NCBI GenBank assembly: GCA_022822245.1
Contig: JAJECB010000165.1
Location: 1 to 6,365 of the forward strand
DNA from: Gammaproteobacteria bacterium
Lineage (GTDB): Bacteria; Pseudomonadota; Gammaproteobacteria; HK1
DNA: 6,365 bases
Reading direction: 5' to 3'
Part shown: piece by piece, positions 1 through 5,820 of the stretch
Layout: the number at the start of each line of letters is the position of its first letter
Numbering within the stretch: the first letter of the stretch is position 1
The notes under the pieces: generated by a model
What the model was told of the DNA's origin: nothing
Databases searched by the model: none
Seen by the model: only the letters and a program-made list of their open reading frames with translations
Translations under genes and position numbers: made by a program

Positions 1-72
1 CCACGCGCCCGACCAGCCGCGATGGCGGCGGAGCGCCTCCCGGGTGAGGGTGAACAGCGAGTAGCGCTTCAT
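1..72 (-). CDS. soxB: Sarcosine oxidase beta subunit-like, N-terminal fragment (runs off the window)
   Basis: Only the first 24 codons are inside the window. They begin MKRYSLFTLTREALRRHRGW and end SGAW at the window edge. This matches what I remember of the N-terminus of heterotetrameric sarcosine oxidase beta subunits (about 400 residues), in which an M(K/Q)RYS...REAL..H.GW...W leader precedes the FAD-binding GxGxxG motif. That FAD motif is beyond the window, so the call rests on the leader alone. The enzyme oxidises sarcosine to glycine, formaldehyde and peroxide in the cytoplasm. The ATG lies 76 nt after the stop of the acyl-CoA dehydrogenase on the same strand, with only a weak AAGG-type ribosome site upstream. 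The gap holds a strong hairpin, so co-transcription is uncertain. Related glycine/sarcosine oxidoreductases of the DAO family are an alternative. Confidence 0.68.
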   Translation of the reverse strand, partial: MKRYSLFTLTREALRRHRGWSGAW

Positions 73-100
73 GAACCGCCTTCGCGCCTGCTTCGTCGAG

Positions 101-122
101 CCCGCCGGCACCGGCCGGCGGG
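101..122 (-). other. Strong GC hairpin between the acyl-CoA dehydrogenase and soxB
   Basis: A perfect 9-bp inverted repeat, CCCGCCGGC at 101-109 and GCCGGCGGG at 114-122, encloses the 4-nt loop ACCG. It lies in the 76-nt gap between two minus-strand genes. No run of T follows it on the minus strand, so it is not a textbook intrinsic terminator. It could weaken read-through, stabilise the 3' end of the upstream message, or simply reflect the very high local GC. Confidence 0.35.
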
Positions 123-148
123 GGTCCGCCCTGCCTCCATCCCCGGGG

Positions 149-1345
149 TCAGCGGTTCATCCGCGCGTAGCCGTCGCGGGTCTGGGGGAGCTTCCGGTCC
201 AGGATACGCGAAGCGACCACGGTCCGCAGGATCTGGGCCGTCCCGCCCCCGATGGTGAACATGCGGGCGTCCCGGACCATGCGCTCGAGAGGCCGGTTCC
301 GGGAGTACCCGGCGGCGCCGAACACCTGGAGGGCGTCGTTGGTCACGTCGATGGCCATCTCGGAGGCGAAGATCTTGGCCCGCGCGGCCTCCGTCGGGTC
401 GGGGAAGCTGCTCTCCCCGCGCGCGCTCGCGGCTGCCCGGTAAAGGAGGAGCCGGGCCGCCTCGATGCGGGTGTTCATGTCGACGAGCATCCACTGGATC
501 CCCTGGAACTCGCAGATGGGCCGACCGAACTGCTCGCGCTCGCGCGCATGGTCGAGGGCGTGCTCGTACGCCCCCTGGGCGAGGCCGAGGGCGACGGTGC
601 CGGCGCCGACCCGCTGGCCGTTGTAGGCGTTCATGAGCCCCGCGAACCCCCGGGCGAGGCCCTCGGGAGGGATGAGGGCCATCGACGCCGGCACCTCGAG
701 GTCCTCGAACCGGATCTCGGTCTCCGGGATCCCGCGAAGCCCCATCGCGGGCTCGCGGGCGCCGACCACGAGCCCCGGCGACTCGCCCCGGACGGCGAGG
801 AACCCGCCGATGCCGAGCGGCTCGCCGTCCTCGTGGACGCGGGCGAAGATGAGGTGGAGCTTCGAGACCCCGCCGCCCGTGATCCAGTGCTTGCGGCCGT
901 TGAGGACGTAGACGTCGCCCCGGCGGTCGGCCCGGGTCGTCATCTCCGTCGCCGCGCTCCCCGCGTCGGGCTCGGTAATGCAGATGGCGGGCTTGTCCCC
1001 GCCGAGGACGAGGTCCGCCGCGAGGCGCTTCTGCTCCTTCGAGCCGTAGCGCATGACCGCCCCGATGGCACCCATGTTCGCTTCCACCACGATGCGCCCG
1101 GTGACGCCGCACGCACCCGCCATCTGCTCGATAACGAGCACCGCGTCGAGGTAGTCCCGCCCCCGGCCGCCGTAGTCCGCGGGGATGGTCATGCCCATGA
1201 ACCCGGCGTCGCGGAGCGCCTCCACCGTGTCCCAGGGGTAGGCCTCGCTCCGATCCGTCTCGGCCGCGCGGGGAGCGGCGACCTCGGCGGCGAAGGCCCG
1301 CGCCCGCGCCTGGAGATCCAGCCGCTCGCGATCGAGTTCGAACAT
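149..1345 (-). CDS. acd: Acyl-CoA dehydrogenase family protein, probable 3-sulfinopropanoyl-CoA desulfinase (AcdA type)
   Basis: This is a 398-residue flavoprotein of normal family length. The N-terminal helical domain covers about 1-115. The middle beta domain contains the flavin/substrate signature ICITEPDAGSAATEMTTRAD (121-140) and WITGGG (154-159). The C-terminal helical domain has REQFGRPICEFQ (270-281) and TIGGGTAQILR (364-374). The usual catalytic Glu before GGT is Gly here, and the alternative helix-G position is Gln244 (YNGQR), so neither standard base is present. From memory, 3-sulfinopropanoyl-CoA desulfinase of Advenella has Arg84 and Gln246 as its key residues and ends KLPQTRDGY. 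Here Arg84, Gln244 and KLPQTRDGY (385-393) are all present. That enzyme releases sulfite from 3-sulfinopropanoyl-CoA in 3,3'-dithiodipropionate catabolism. I chose the ATG at 1345 because it gives the family-like start MFELDRERLDLQ and puts Arg at 84. The ATGs at 1390/1387 would add 15 or 14 unlikely residues, and the longer reading frame crosses the tRNA. Confidence 0.85.
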   Translation of the reverse strand: MFELDRERLDLQARARAFAAEVAAPRAAETDRSEAYPWDTVEALRDAGFMGMTIPADYGGRGRDYLDAVLVIEQMAGACGVTGRIVVEANMGAIGAVMRYGSKEQKRLAADLVLGGDKPAICITEPDAGSAATEMTTRADRRGDVYVLNGRKHWITGGGVSKLHLIFARVHEDGEPLGIGGFLAVRGESPGLVVGAREPAMGLRGIPETEIRFEDLEVPASMALIPPEGLARGFAGLMNAYNGQRVGAGTVALGLAQGAYEHALDHAREREQFGRPICEFQGIQWMLVDMNTRIEAARLLLYRAAASARGESSFPDPTEAARAKIFASEMAIDVTNDALQVFGAAGYSRNRPLERMVRDARMFTIGGGTAQILRTVVASRILDRKLPQTRDGYARMNR

Positions 1346-1401
1346 CGGAGGGTGCCGCGATCCCGCGCCGAAAGTGAGTTGTGGCATCATACCGGAGCCG
1401 T

Positions 1402-1492
<91 letters not shown>

Positions 1493-1555
1493 AAAATCCC
1501 TGAAAATCAATAAGTTACAGAATTCGTACCACAATTCGTACCGCAAAAGTGAAAA
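1493..1555 (+). other. AT-rich junction 3' of tRNA-Ser, probable integrase attachment region
   Basis: Directly after the tRNA CCA the sequence is A/T-rich (AAAAATCCCTGAAAATCAA and onward to GCAAAAGTGAAAAGC), in sharp contrast to the GC-rich DNA on both sides. It carries a tandem 12-bp repeat. AT-rich tracts with short direct repeats next to a tRNA 3' end are typical of tyrosine-integrase att sites. No second copy of the tRNA T-arm or acceptor sequence is present in this window, so the other boundary would lie outside it. The attachment role is inferred. Confidence 0.45.
1519..1542 (+). repeat. 12-bp tandem repeat, two copies, next to tRNA-Ser
   Basis: AGAATTCGTACC (1519-1530) is followed immediately by ACAATTCGTACC (1531-1542), with one mismatch. 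The repeat starts 27 nt after the tRNA. It could be a pair of integrase arm-type or excisionase binding sites. Confidence 0.85.
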
Positions 1556-1640
1556 GCTTGCCTGCCGCCCCCTGCCGCTTTCTGCGACCGTCCCGACCAC
1601 CGAAGAGCCTTCGTCCCCTCGTTCCCGCGCCCGATCGAAG

Positions 1641-1718
1641 ACGGCGCGTTCCCTTGATGCCCGTGGCTCCGTTGGGGTCCTGATCGAACCCGTGCCCGGT
1701 CACCTTCTGCGGGATCAC
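1641..1718 (-). pseudogene. Possible remnant of a P4-type tyrosine integrase C-terminus
   Basis: On the minus strand, 1718-1686 reads VIPQKVTGHGF. This resembles the catalytic box of P4-family tyrosine recombinases, where (K/E)(M/V)TGHGFR carries the second catalytic His and Arg. Here the catalytic Arg is replaced by Asp, and the reading continues DQDPNGATGIKGTRR (1685-1641). This recalls the later DPNG-R-AYNRT stretch of the same family, as if the segment between the two had been deleted. No start codon, Arg box I or Tyr nucleophile can be placed around it. Its position about 150 bp from the tRNA supports the reading. The match is short and could be chance. Confidence 0.33.
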
Positions 1719-1781
1719 CCGCGGGTGCTCGCGTGGGTCGGTGGATGGAGCCGTAGAAGCCTCCTCGTTCCCGGATGAGGT

Positions 1782-1815
1782 CTCGGGCGGCCCTCCGGGT
1801 GGAGGCCCGCCCGAG
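1782..1815 (-). terminator. Long hairpin just after the small membrane ORF
   Basis: CTCGGGCGG (1782-1790) pairs with CCGCCCGAG (1807-1815). After one C-C mismatch, a further 5 bp (1792-1796 with 1801-1805) close the 4-nt loop GGGT. The hairpin begins 7 nt beyond the stop codon of the minus-strand small ORF, where a terminator would be expected. There is no T-run behind it, so it may act as a factor-assisted terminator or an mRNA-stabilising hairpin. Confidence 0.45.
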
Positions 1816-1822
1816 GGCGGGG

Positions 1823-1954
1823 TTAGAGGAATGCGAACGCGATCGCGAGGGCCAGCAGCACGCTCGCCGCGACGATGGCGCCGACCTTGACGGCCGCCCA
1901 CCACATGCGGTCGATGCGCTGCCCGCTTTCCAGCGTCTCCTTGGTCTCCCACAT
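1823..1954 (-). CDS. Small single-helix membrane protein (43 aa), unknown function
   Basis: I do not recognise this protein. It starts MWETKETLESGQRIDRMWW (1-19). The remainder (20-43) is almost wholly hydrophobic, rich in Ala, Val, Leu and Ile, and ends at the C-terminus as one transmembrane helix. The N-terminus is polar and charged. ATG at 1954 has only a partial GAGAAG ribosome site about 6 nt upstream. An in-frame ATG at 1993 would add MFRTTGPLTREVP. A strong hairpin begins 7 nt after the stop, which supports a real transcript. The frame stays open far upstream, but that part has no protein-like character. About 230 bp separate it from the divergent small gene at 2184, and I see no gene there. 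Confidence 0.5.
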   Translation of the reverse strand: MWETKETLESGQRIDRMWWAAVKVGAIVAASVLLALAIAFAFL

Positions 1955-2183
1955 GGGCACTTCTCGAGTGAGCGGGCCAGTGGTCCGGAACATGACGATC
2001 GTCGCGATGATATTCCCGGCGATGGCGACGGACGCCTTCGGCGTCGCGCAGCCGTCGCATGGGGATCTCCGTCTCGGCCCGGAGCTTGCGAAGCGGATGG
2101 CGGGAGCGCGGCGATTCGACGACAATGCGATGCGCGCCGGCACGAAGGCGGCCGGGGGTCCGGGCTGGTGACAGGAGGCGATC

Positions 2184-2312
2184 ATGTCATTCGGACGTAG
2201 GCACGCGCCGGGCGGTCCCGGGTTGCGGAGCCACCGATGGTTCGGCGCCAAGCTGTTCGTCCTCATCGTGGCGACGATCGTCGCCGCATACGTGACCGCA
2301 AAGCTCCTGTAG
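2184..2312 (+). CDS. Small membrane protein (42 aa), unknown function
   Basis: This short gene has a perfect AGGAGG ribosome site at 2173-2178, 5 nt before its ATG, the best Shine-Dalgarno in the window. The product begins MSFGRRHAPGGPGLRSHRWF, a basic and Gly/Pro-rich head. It then has one hydrophobic helix (about 22-38, KLFVLIVATIVAAYVTAK) and ends LL. The basic head predicts an N-in, single-pass inner-membrane microprotein. It is divergent from the other membrane microprotein and lies 70 nt upstream of the antitoxin gene on the same strand. I do not recognise a family. Possibilities include a type I toxin-like peptide or a small regulator of a membrane complex, but nothing in the sequence decides this. 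Confidence 0.62.
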   Translation: MSFGRRHAPGGPGLRSHRWFGAKLFVLIVATIVAAYVTAKLL

Positions 2313-2325
2313 CCGGGCGCGGGCG

Positions 2326-2331
2326 TATAAC
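2326..2331 (+). promoter_or_regulatory. Possible -10 element for the toxin-antitoxin operon
   Basis: TATAAC stands out in GC-rich surroundings 51 nt before the antitoxin start, and the gap between the small gene and the antitoxin is the natural place for the module's own promoter. No good -35 hexamer lies 16-18 nt upstream, so this is weak. RelB/DinJ-type antitoxins normally repress their own promoter, but I could not identify a clear operator palindrome. Confidence 0.25.
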
Positions 2332-2382
2332 GGCGCTTCAAGGTCGCGAGCAGGCCGGTGCAGCACCTCCGGGGAGACGATG

Positions 2383-2640
2383 ATGAAAGTCACGGTGCGC
2401 GTGGACGTCGAACGGCACGTCCGAGACAAGGCCGCGAGGCAGCTTGAGGCGCAGGGCCTCACGATCGATGACACGGTCCGCATCGTGCTCGAACAGGCGG
2501 CCGCCGGATGCGGGCCGGACTTCGGGGCGCTGGTGCCGAATCCGACCACCGTCGAAGCCATCGAGGCGGCGCGGCGGGGCGAGGTCGTCGAGCTCGGCAC
2601 CCCGGCCGAGGCGATAGCCGAGCTCAACCGGGACGACTAA
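2383..2640 (+). CDS. dinJ: Antitoxin of the RelB/DinJ family
   Basis: This 85-residue ribbon-helix-helix protein neutralises its partner toxin and, in this family, represses the shared operon. The N-terminal strand is KVTVRVD (2-8). Two helices follow, roughly 9-23 and 27-42, the second containing GLTIDDTVRIVLEQA. The C-terminal half carries LVPNPTTVEAIEAARRGEV, the segment that in DinJ leads into the toxin-wrapping region, and an acidic end. Two ATGs are adjacent (2380 and 2383). GGGGAG at 2371-2376 is 6 nt from the second and only 3 nt from the first, so I chose 2383. The toxin gene follows 27 nt later, in the same frame after the TAA. Family assignment is firm; DinJ rather than another RelB branch is supported by the YafQ-like partner. 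Confidence 0.9.
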   Translation: MKVTVRVDVERHVRDKAARQLEAQGLTIDDTVRIVLEQAAAGCGPDFGALVPNPTTVEAIEAARRGEVVELGTPAEAIAELNRDD

Positions 2641-2667
2641 GAATCGGGGCGGCAGGGCAGCCGGCGC

Positions 2668-2949
2668 GTGCGGTCGGTCAGGCGCACGGCGCAGTTCCGG
2701 CGCGACTTCAGGCGCGTCAAGCGAGGCGCGCACGGCAGCCACCTGGACGAGACGCTGCTTGCCGCTCTCGAGTTGCTGGTCGCCGACGCGCCGCTTCCCG
2801 CCCGTGACGTCGACCATCCGATGAAGGGCCGGTATGTGGACTGCCGCGACTGCCATCTGCGGCCCGACCTCGTGCTCGTGTACCGCAAGCACGGGTCCGA
2901 TGCGCTGGAGCTTGTCCGCATCGGTTCCCATGCGCAGCTCGGGCTGTGA
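2668..2949 (+). CDS. yafQ: YafQ-type mRNA interferase toxin (RelE superfamily)
   Basis: This 93-residue protein has the length and fold pattern of YafQ, a ribosome-associated endoribonuclease that cuts mRNA and stops translation until DinJ binds it. Residues that align with the E. coli YafQ active site are His50 (in DVDHPMKG), His63 and Asp67 (in RDCHLRPD), and His88 (in RIGSHAQL). The position of E. coli Phe91 is Leu92 here. The family motif RDCHLRPDLVLVYR (60-73) is intact, so the toxin looks functional. The start is GTG at 2668: it is the only start codon between the antitoxin stop and the conserved N-terminus, and the two genes share a reading frame. Its ribosome site is poor (CAGGG about 10 nt upstream), so translation is probably coupled to the antitoxin and kept below it. 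Confidence 0.9.
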   Translation: MRSVRRTAQFRRDFRRVKRGAHGSHLDETLLAALELLVADAPLPARDVDHPMKGRYVDCRDCHLRPDLVLVYRKHGSDALELVRIGSHAQLGL

Positions 2950-3090
2950 TCCATGGACGGCTTCTTCGATCCCTTGCCGGCGAGCCTTCCGTCAGGCCGT
3001 GGGGCCGTCCGGTCGCCCAATTGCGGCCAGCATGCGCGGAGAACCATCACCTTTCACAGCGGGTGCCTACCAATCCTGTCCGCGCACCGT

Positions 3091-3112
3091 TCCACAGCCT
3101 GTCGGTACGGAT
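3091..3112 (+). repeat. 22-bp direct repeat, left copy
   Basis: This 22-bp sequence begins TCCACAGCC and ends CGGTACGGAT. It recurs at 5821-5842 in the same orientation with two differences (positions 6 and 12). The pair brackets the IstB remnant and the whole DUF2235 gene, about 2.7 kb. The preceding CGCACCGT (3083-3090) also recurs near the right copy, at 5781-5788. Confidence 0.8.
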
Positions 3113-3240
3113 TCCATGGCCGGGTGGCTGAAGTCATGTCACGCGATTCGACATCGGCGTCCCGGGTGATCACGGCCGCGCGAGCGAGGCGAAGTTCCCC
3201 TTGGCCGGTGACGGTCTGGTCGTCGAGGATGTTCTCCTTC

Positions 3241-3411
3241 GTCGCCTGCGTGGCCGCCCTCGTCGACCGCCTCACCCATCGATCCGAGATCCTCCAGCTC
3301 GACGGCGAAAGCTATCGACTCCGGGAAGCCAGGGAGCAACCCGCCGAGCGCTCCAGGGCCCGTTCGCACCGAACCGCGAAGTCCCGCTCAACATGCGGAC
3401 CGTGCTCATGA
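3241..3411 (+). pseudogene. C-terminal remnant of an IS21-family IstB-like ATPase
   Basis: The frame reads AALVDRLTHRSEILQLDGES (3253-3312) and then YRLREAREQ, ending at TGA 3409-3411. This resembles the C-terminal tail of IstB, the AAA+ helper of IS21-family transposition, in which a (A/L)LxDRL(T/L)H pattern is followed by a short beta segment and a basic end. The Walker A and B motifs of the roughly 250-residue protein are absent upstream in all plus frames, so only the tail remains. No IstA is visible. This points to past insertion and decay at this site. The match is short, so confidence is moderate. Confidence 0.5.
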
Positions 3412-3490
3412 ACCACCCCCCTCCCGCCAATCGTCACCGTCCCTCTCGACGTCTCCCACGAGGCCGCTATCGTCGGCCGGTCGACATCGT

Positions 3491-3545
3491 CAAAATGACT
3501 GGCTCAGGGAGGAACCGACAATCACTCGACCTCACCGGAGGTGAG
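3491..3545 (+). mobile_element. Possible IS21-type terminal region remnant with hairpin
   Basis: AATGACTGGCTCA (3494-3506) is followed by AATCACTCGACCTCACC (3520-3536), an imperfect repeat of the xATxACTxG...CTCA type. Such repeated transposase-binding-like units are seen near IS21-family ends after istB, and this stretch lies downstream of the istB remnant in the right order. CTCACC (3531-3536) and GGTGAG (3540-3545) form a 6-bp hairpin around GGA, 53 nt before the DUF2235 start. The IS assignment is from memory of such ends and is weak. Confidence 0.28.
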
Positions 3546-3598
3546 CTGCATCTGTCTTATCCGGAGTTCCGGGTCGAATCTGCAAGGGAGCCTCAACC

Positions 3599-5752
3599 AT
3601 GGCCAAGAGCATCGTTTTGTGTTCGGACGGCACCGGCAATCGCGGCGGCAAGGGCCGGGGAACCAATGTCTGGCGATTGTTCCAAGCGCTCGATCGGACC
3701 CCTGCATCGAACCAGGTCGCCTTCTACGATGATGGCGTAGGCACCGAGGACTTCAAGTTCGCTCGCGCCTTGGGTGGTGCGTTCGGCTACGGGCTGAGCC
3801 GCAACATCCGGGAGCTCTACACCTTCCTCGTGAGGAACTACGAGACAGGCGACCGGATCTACCTGTTCGGGTTCAGCCGGGGCGCATTCACGGTGCGCTC
3901 ACTGGGCGGGCTCATCAACCGATGCGGGGTGGTCGACCGAACGGGCCAGAACGACAAGTGGATAGACGATCGGGTCAAAGATGCCTACCGCCACTATCGC
4001 CGCGCCCGCCGTAAGGCGGACTACCCGGAGGCCGGCAACTTCAAGAGCAAATTCGGTGTCGCAGATAGCAACGGCAGCCATGACGTCCCAATCAAGTTCG
4101 TAGGAGTATGGGACACCGTCGATGCGGTAGGTCTGCCCTTCGATGAGCTCACCGAGGCGCTGGACAAGGTCTTCCGGATCAAGTTCCACGACCGGGGTCC
4201 ACCCAACAATGTGGAGTACGCTTATCACGCGCTTTCGATCGATGATGAGCGCCACACCTTCCATCCGGTGATGTGGGAAAACCCGTCCGACGGTACCGTC
4301 CCGGAGCAGGTCTGGTTTGCCGGGGCCCACTCCAACGTCGGCGGGGGCTACCCCAAGGATGGGCTCGCGTTGATTTCGCTCGATTGGATGATGGAGAAGC
4401 TGGGGGCCCTGCCGAAAGGAGACAGATTGTGTTTTCTGCCGGCTCATCGTAACGAGATCCGCGATCAGGCCAGTCCCTACGACAAGCTGTACGACTCGCG
4501 ATCCGGGATCGGCGCCTACTACCGTTATAAGCCCCGTGACGTCGGCGAAATCTGCAAGGAGGCCGGGATCGGGACGCCGAAGATCCACGAGAGCGTGGTC
4601 GAACGAATCAAGGCGTGCACGCAAGGTTATGCGCCATCGAACCTGCCGCTGGCATTCGTTGAGATCGATACCGTCGCCTCTACACCACGCAAACGCAAGG
4701 CCGCTCAGGCGACTCTGAACGTGCTGGACGACTACAAGTGGTGCCGGAGAATGCTGTACTACGTGTTCGTGCTGACCACGTTGTTCTACCTGATGGTCGC
4801 CAAGAACCTCGCCGACATCACCGTAGTCGATTGCACCGCCGAGGCCTGCAGCCCGGGCTGGGTGGCGGATCTGGTGTACTGGATTGTCCCCGACATGCTG
4901 GACAGCACGGTGGCCGCCTTGGAGGCTCATTGGGGGTGGTTGTGCAGCTTCGTGGTGGTACTTGCGCTGTTGCTGGGAACCCGCAGGTGGTTGAAGAGGA
5001 AGACCAACTATACCGCTCTTGGCGCGTGGCGGGCCGACTACCCCTGGGGCACACCGGCCGCGGCCCCGCCGGGCGGCGCCACTTGGTTGAGTCGATTGGC
5101 CCGCAGGATCCGCACCAACCGGTTCGCCCTCTGGCTGCACCGGAAGTTCGAGGAGTACGTTGGCTGTCTGACCATCATCGTGCTCGCGGGGTTGCTGGTT
5201 TGGCTGGCCTGGGACGAATTCGGTCCCACGGCTGACAAGGACAAGGTCGTCGCATGCGACAGTCCTCCCTCGGCTGCAGTGCTGCTGAACCTGGGAGAAT
5301 CGAAGCAGTTCAATTTCGACACGCGCTCCGTCTATCAGCGCGCTCCGGTGGTGCTCGAAAAGGGCAAGTCCTACCAGCTTGACGTGGTGGCGCTCAGCAA
5401 TACCGACCGTTGCGACAAGCGCAATGCCGGCGATTGGTTCGACCGGACGCTGCCTGCGGGGCCGGGTGGTCTGGACGAGGGGGTTGAGCCGAATGCCTTC
5501 ATGAGGGCCGCCGCGCATTGGCGTCGCGCGCCGAACGAGAACTGGATGGTGCTGCTCGGCAGTATCGGCAGCCCCACCGGCGGGCCTTTTGCTATAGGCA
5601 GTGGTGGTTTGGTCAAGGCTGAGCGCAGCGGCATACTCTACGTCTATGTGAACGACCTGCTCTGCCCGATTTGTCCCACCGGGATCGACCGGTTCTACTC
5701 AAATAACCGCGGCAAGGCACGAATCACCGTATCCAGAGTGAAAAATCAATAG
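3599..5752 (+). CDS. Membrane-anchored DUF2235 alpha/beta hydrolase (Tle1-like lipase domain) with LecA-like C-terminal domain
   Basis: This is a 717-residue protein. The N-terminal domain (about 1-370) is DUF2235: it opens with CSDGTGN (8-14), has the nucleophile elbow GFSRGAF (91-97, Ser93), VWDTVDAVG (170-178, Asp172) and AGAHSNVGGGY (241-251, His244). A full Ser-Asp-His triad is therefore present. Known members include the type VI secretion phospholipase Tle1. Three hydrophobic helices follow, near 385-403, 446-461 and 521-538. Basic stretches before the first and between the second and third predict a cytoplasmic hydrolase and a periplasmic C-terminus. The C-terminal region (about 553-717) resembles the lectin LecA/PA-IL: YVYVND (681-686) and FYSNNRGKARITV (699-711) align with its calcium-site Asp and Asn-Asn. 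The start ATG follows AAGGGAG (3584-3590) by 8 nt. No VgrG, PAAR or immunity gene is adjacent, so a secreted Tle1 role is unlikely. Function and substrate are unknown. Confidence 0.88.
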   Translation: MAKSIVLCSDGTGNRGGKGRGTNVWRLFQALDRTPASNQVAFYDDGVGTEDFKFARALGGAFGYGLSRNIRELYTFLVRNYETGDRIYLFGFSRGAFTVRSLGGLINRCGVVDRTGQNDKWIDDRVKDAYRHYRRARRKADYPEAGNFKSKFGVADSNGSHDVPIKFVGVWDTVDAVGLPFDELTEALDKVFRIKFHDRGPPNNVEYAYHALSIDDERHTFHPVMWENPSDGTVPEQVWFAGAHSNVGGGYPKDGLALISLDWMMEKLGALPKGDRLCFLPAHRNEIRDQASPYDKLYDSRSGIGAYYRYKPRDVGEICKEAGIGTPKIHESVVERIKACTQGYAPSNLPLAFVEIDTVASTPRKRKAAQATLNVLDDYKWCRRMLYYVFVLTTLFYLMVAKNLADITVVDCTAEACSPGWVADLVYWIVPDMLDSTVAALEAHWGWLCSFVVVLALLLGTRRWLKRKTNYTALGAWRADYPWGTPAAAPPGGATWLSRLARRIRTNRFALWLHRKFEEYVGCLTIIVLAGLLVWLAWDEFGPTADKDKVVACDSPPSAAVLLNLGESKQFNFDTRSVYQRAPVVLEKGKSYQLDVVALSNTDRCDKRNAGDWFDRTLPAGPGGLDEGVEPNAFMRAAAHWRRAPNENWMVLLGSIGSPTGGPFAIGSGGLVKAERSGILYVYVNDLLCPICPTGIDRFYSNNRGKARITVSRVKNQ

Positions 5753-5820
5753 ATATGGTCCGCCGGGAAAGCAGAGGAAGCGCACCGTCCACATCGGCCC
5801 CATTTGGAAGACTGGAGGGC

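Larger units (their letters stand above)
2950..3598. other. 649-bp stretch without an intact gene: decayed mobile DNA
   Basis: Frames are open on both strands, but no complete protein with family character or a good ribosome site is seen. From left to right it holds nothing recognisable (2950-3090), the first copy of a 22-bp direct repeat (3091-3112), unassigned DNA (3113-3240), an IstB-like tail (3241-3411), more unassigned DNA, and an IS21-end-like stretch with a small hairpin (3491-3545). The upstream region of the DUF2235 gene follows. Any promoter for that gene must lie here, but I could not identify convincing -35/-10 boxes. Confidence 0.6.

Noticed and set aside
1955..2341. Upstream part of the 172-codon minus-strand frame above the 43-aa membrane protein
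   Set aside because: It covers the plus-strand microgene and the intergenic DNA, has a low-complexity Arg/Pro/Ala composition and no ribosome site.
2953..3411. 152-codon plus-strand ORF as an intact gene
   Set aside because: Only its last third resembles IstB. The first two thirds are Arg/Ser-rich with no protein character, so it is treated as a remnant.
3899..5518. 539-codon minus-strand frame opposite the DUF2235 gene
   Set aside because: It lies wholly inside a convincing plus-strand gene, has no recognisable motif or ribosome site, and reads as a codon-bias shadow.
3599..5752. Assignment of the hydrolase as a type VI secreted Tle1 effector
   Set aside because: Three membrane helices and a predicted periplasmic domain, together with the absence of neighbouring VgrG, PAAR, adaptor or immunity genes, argue against a secreted effector.
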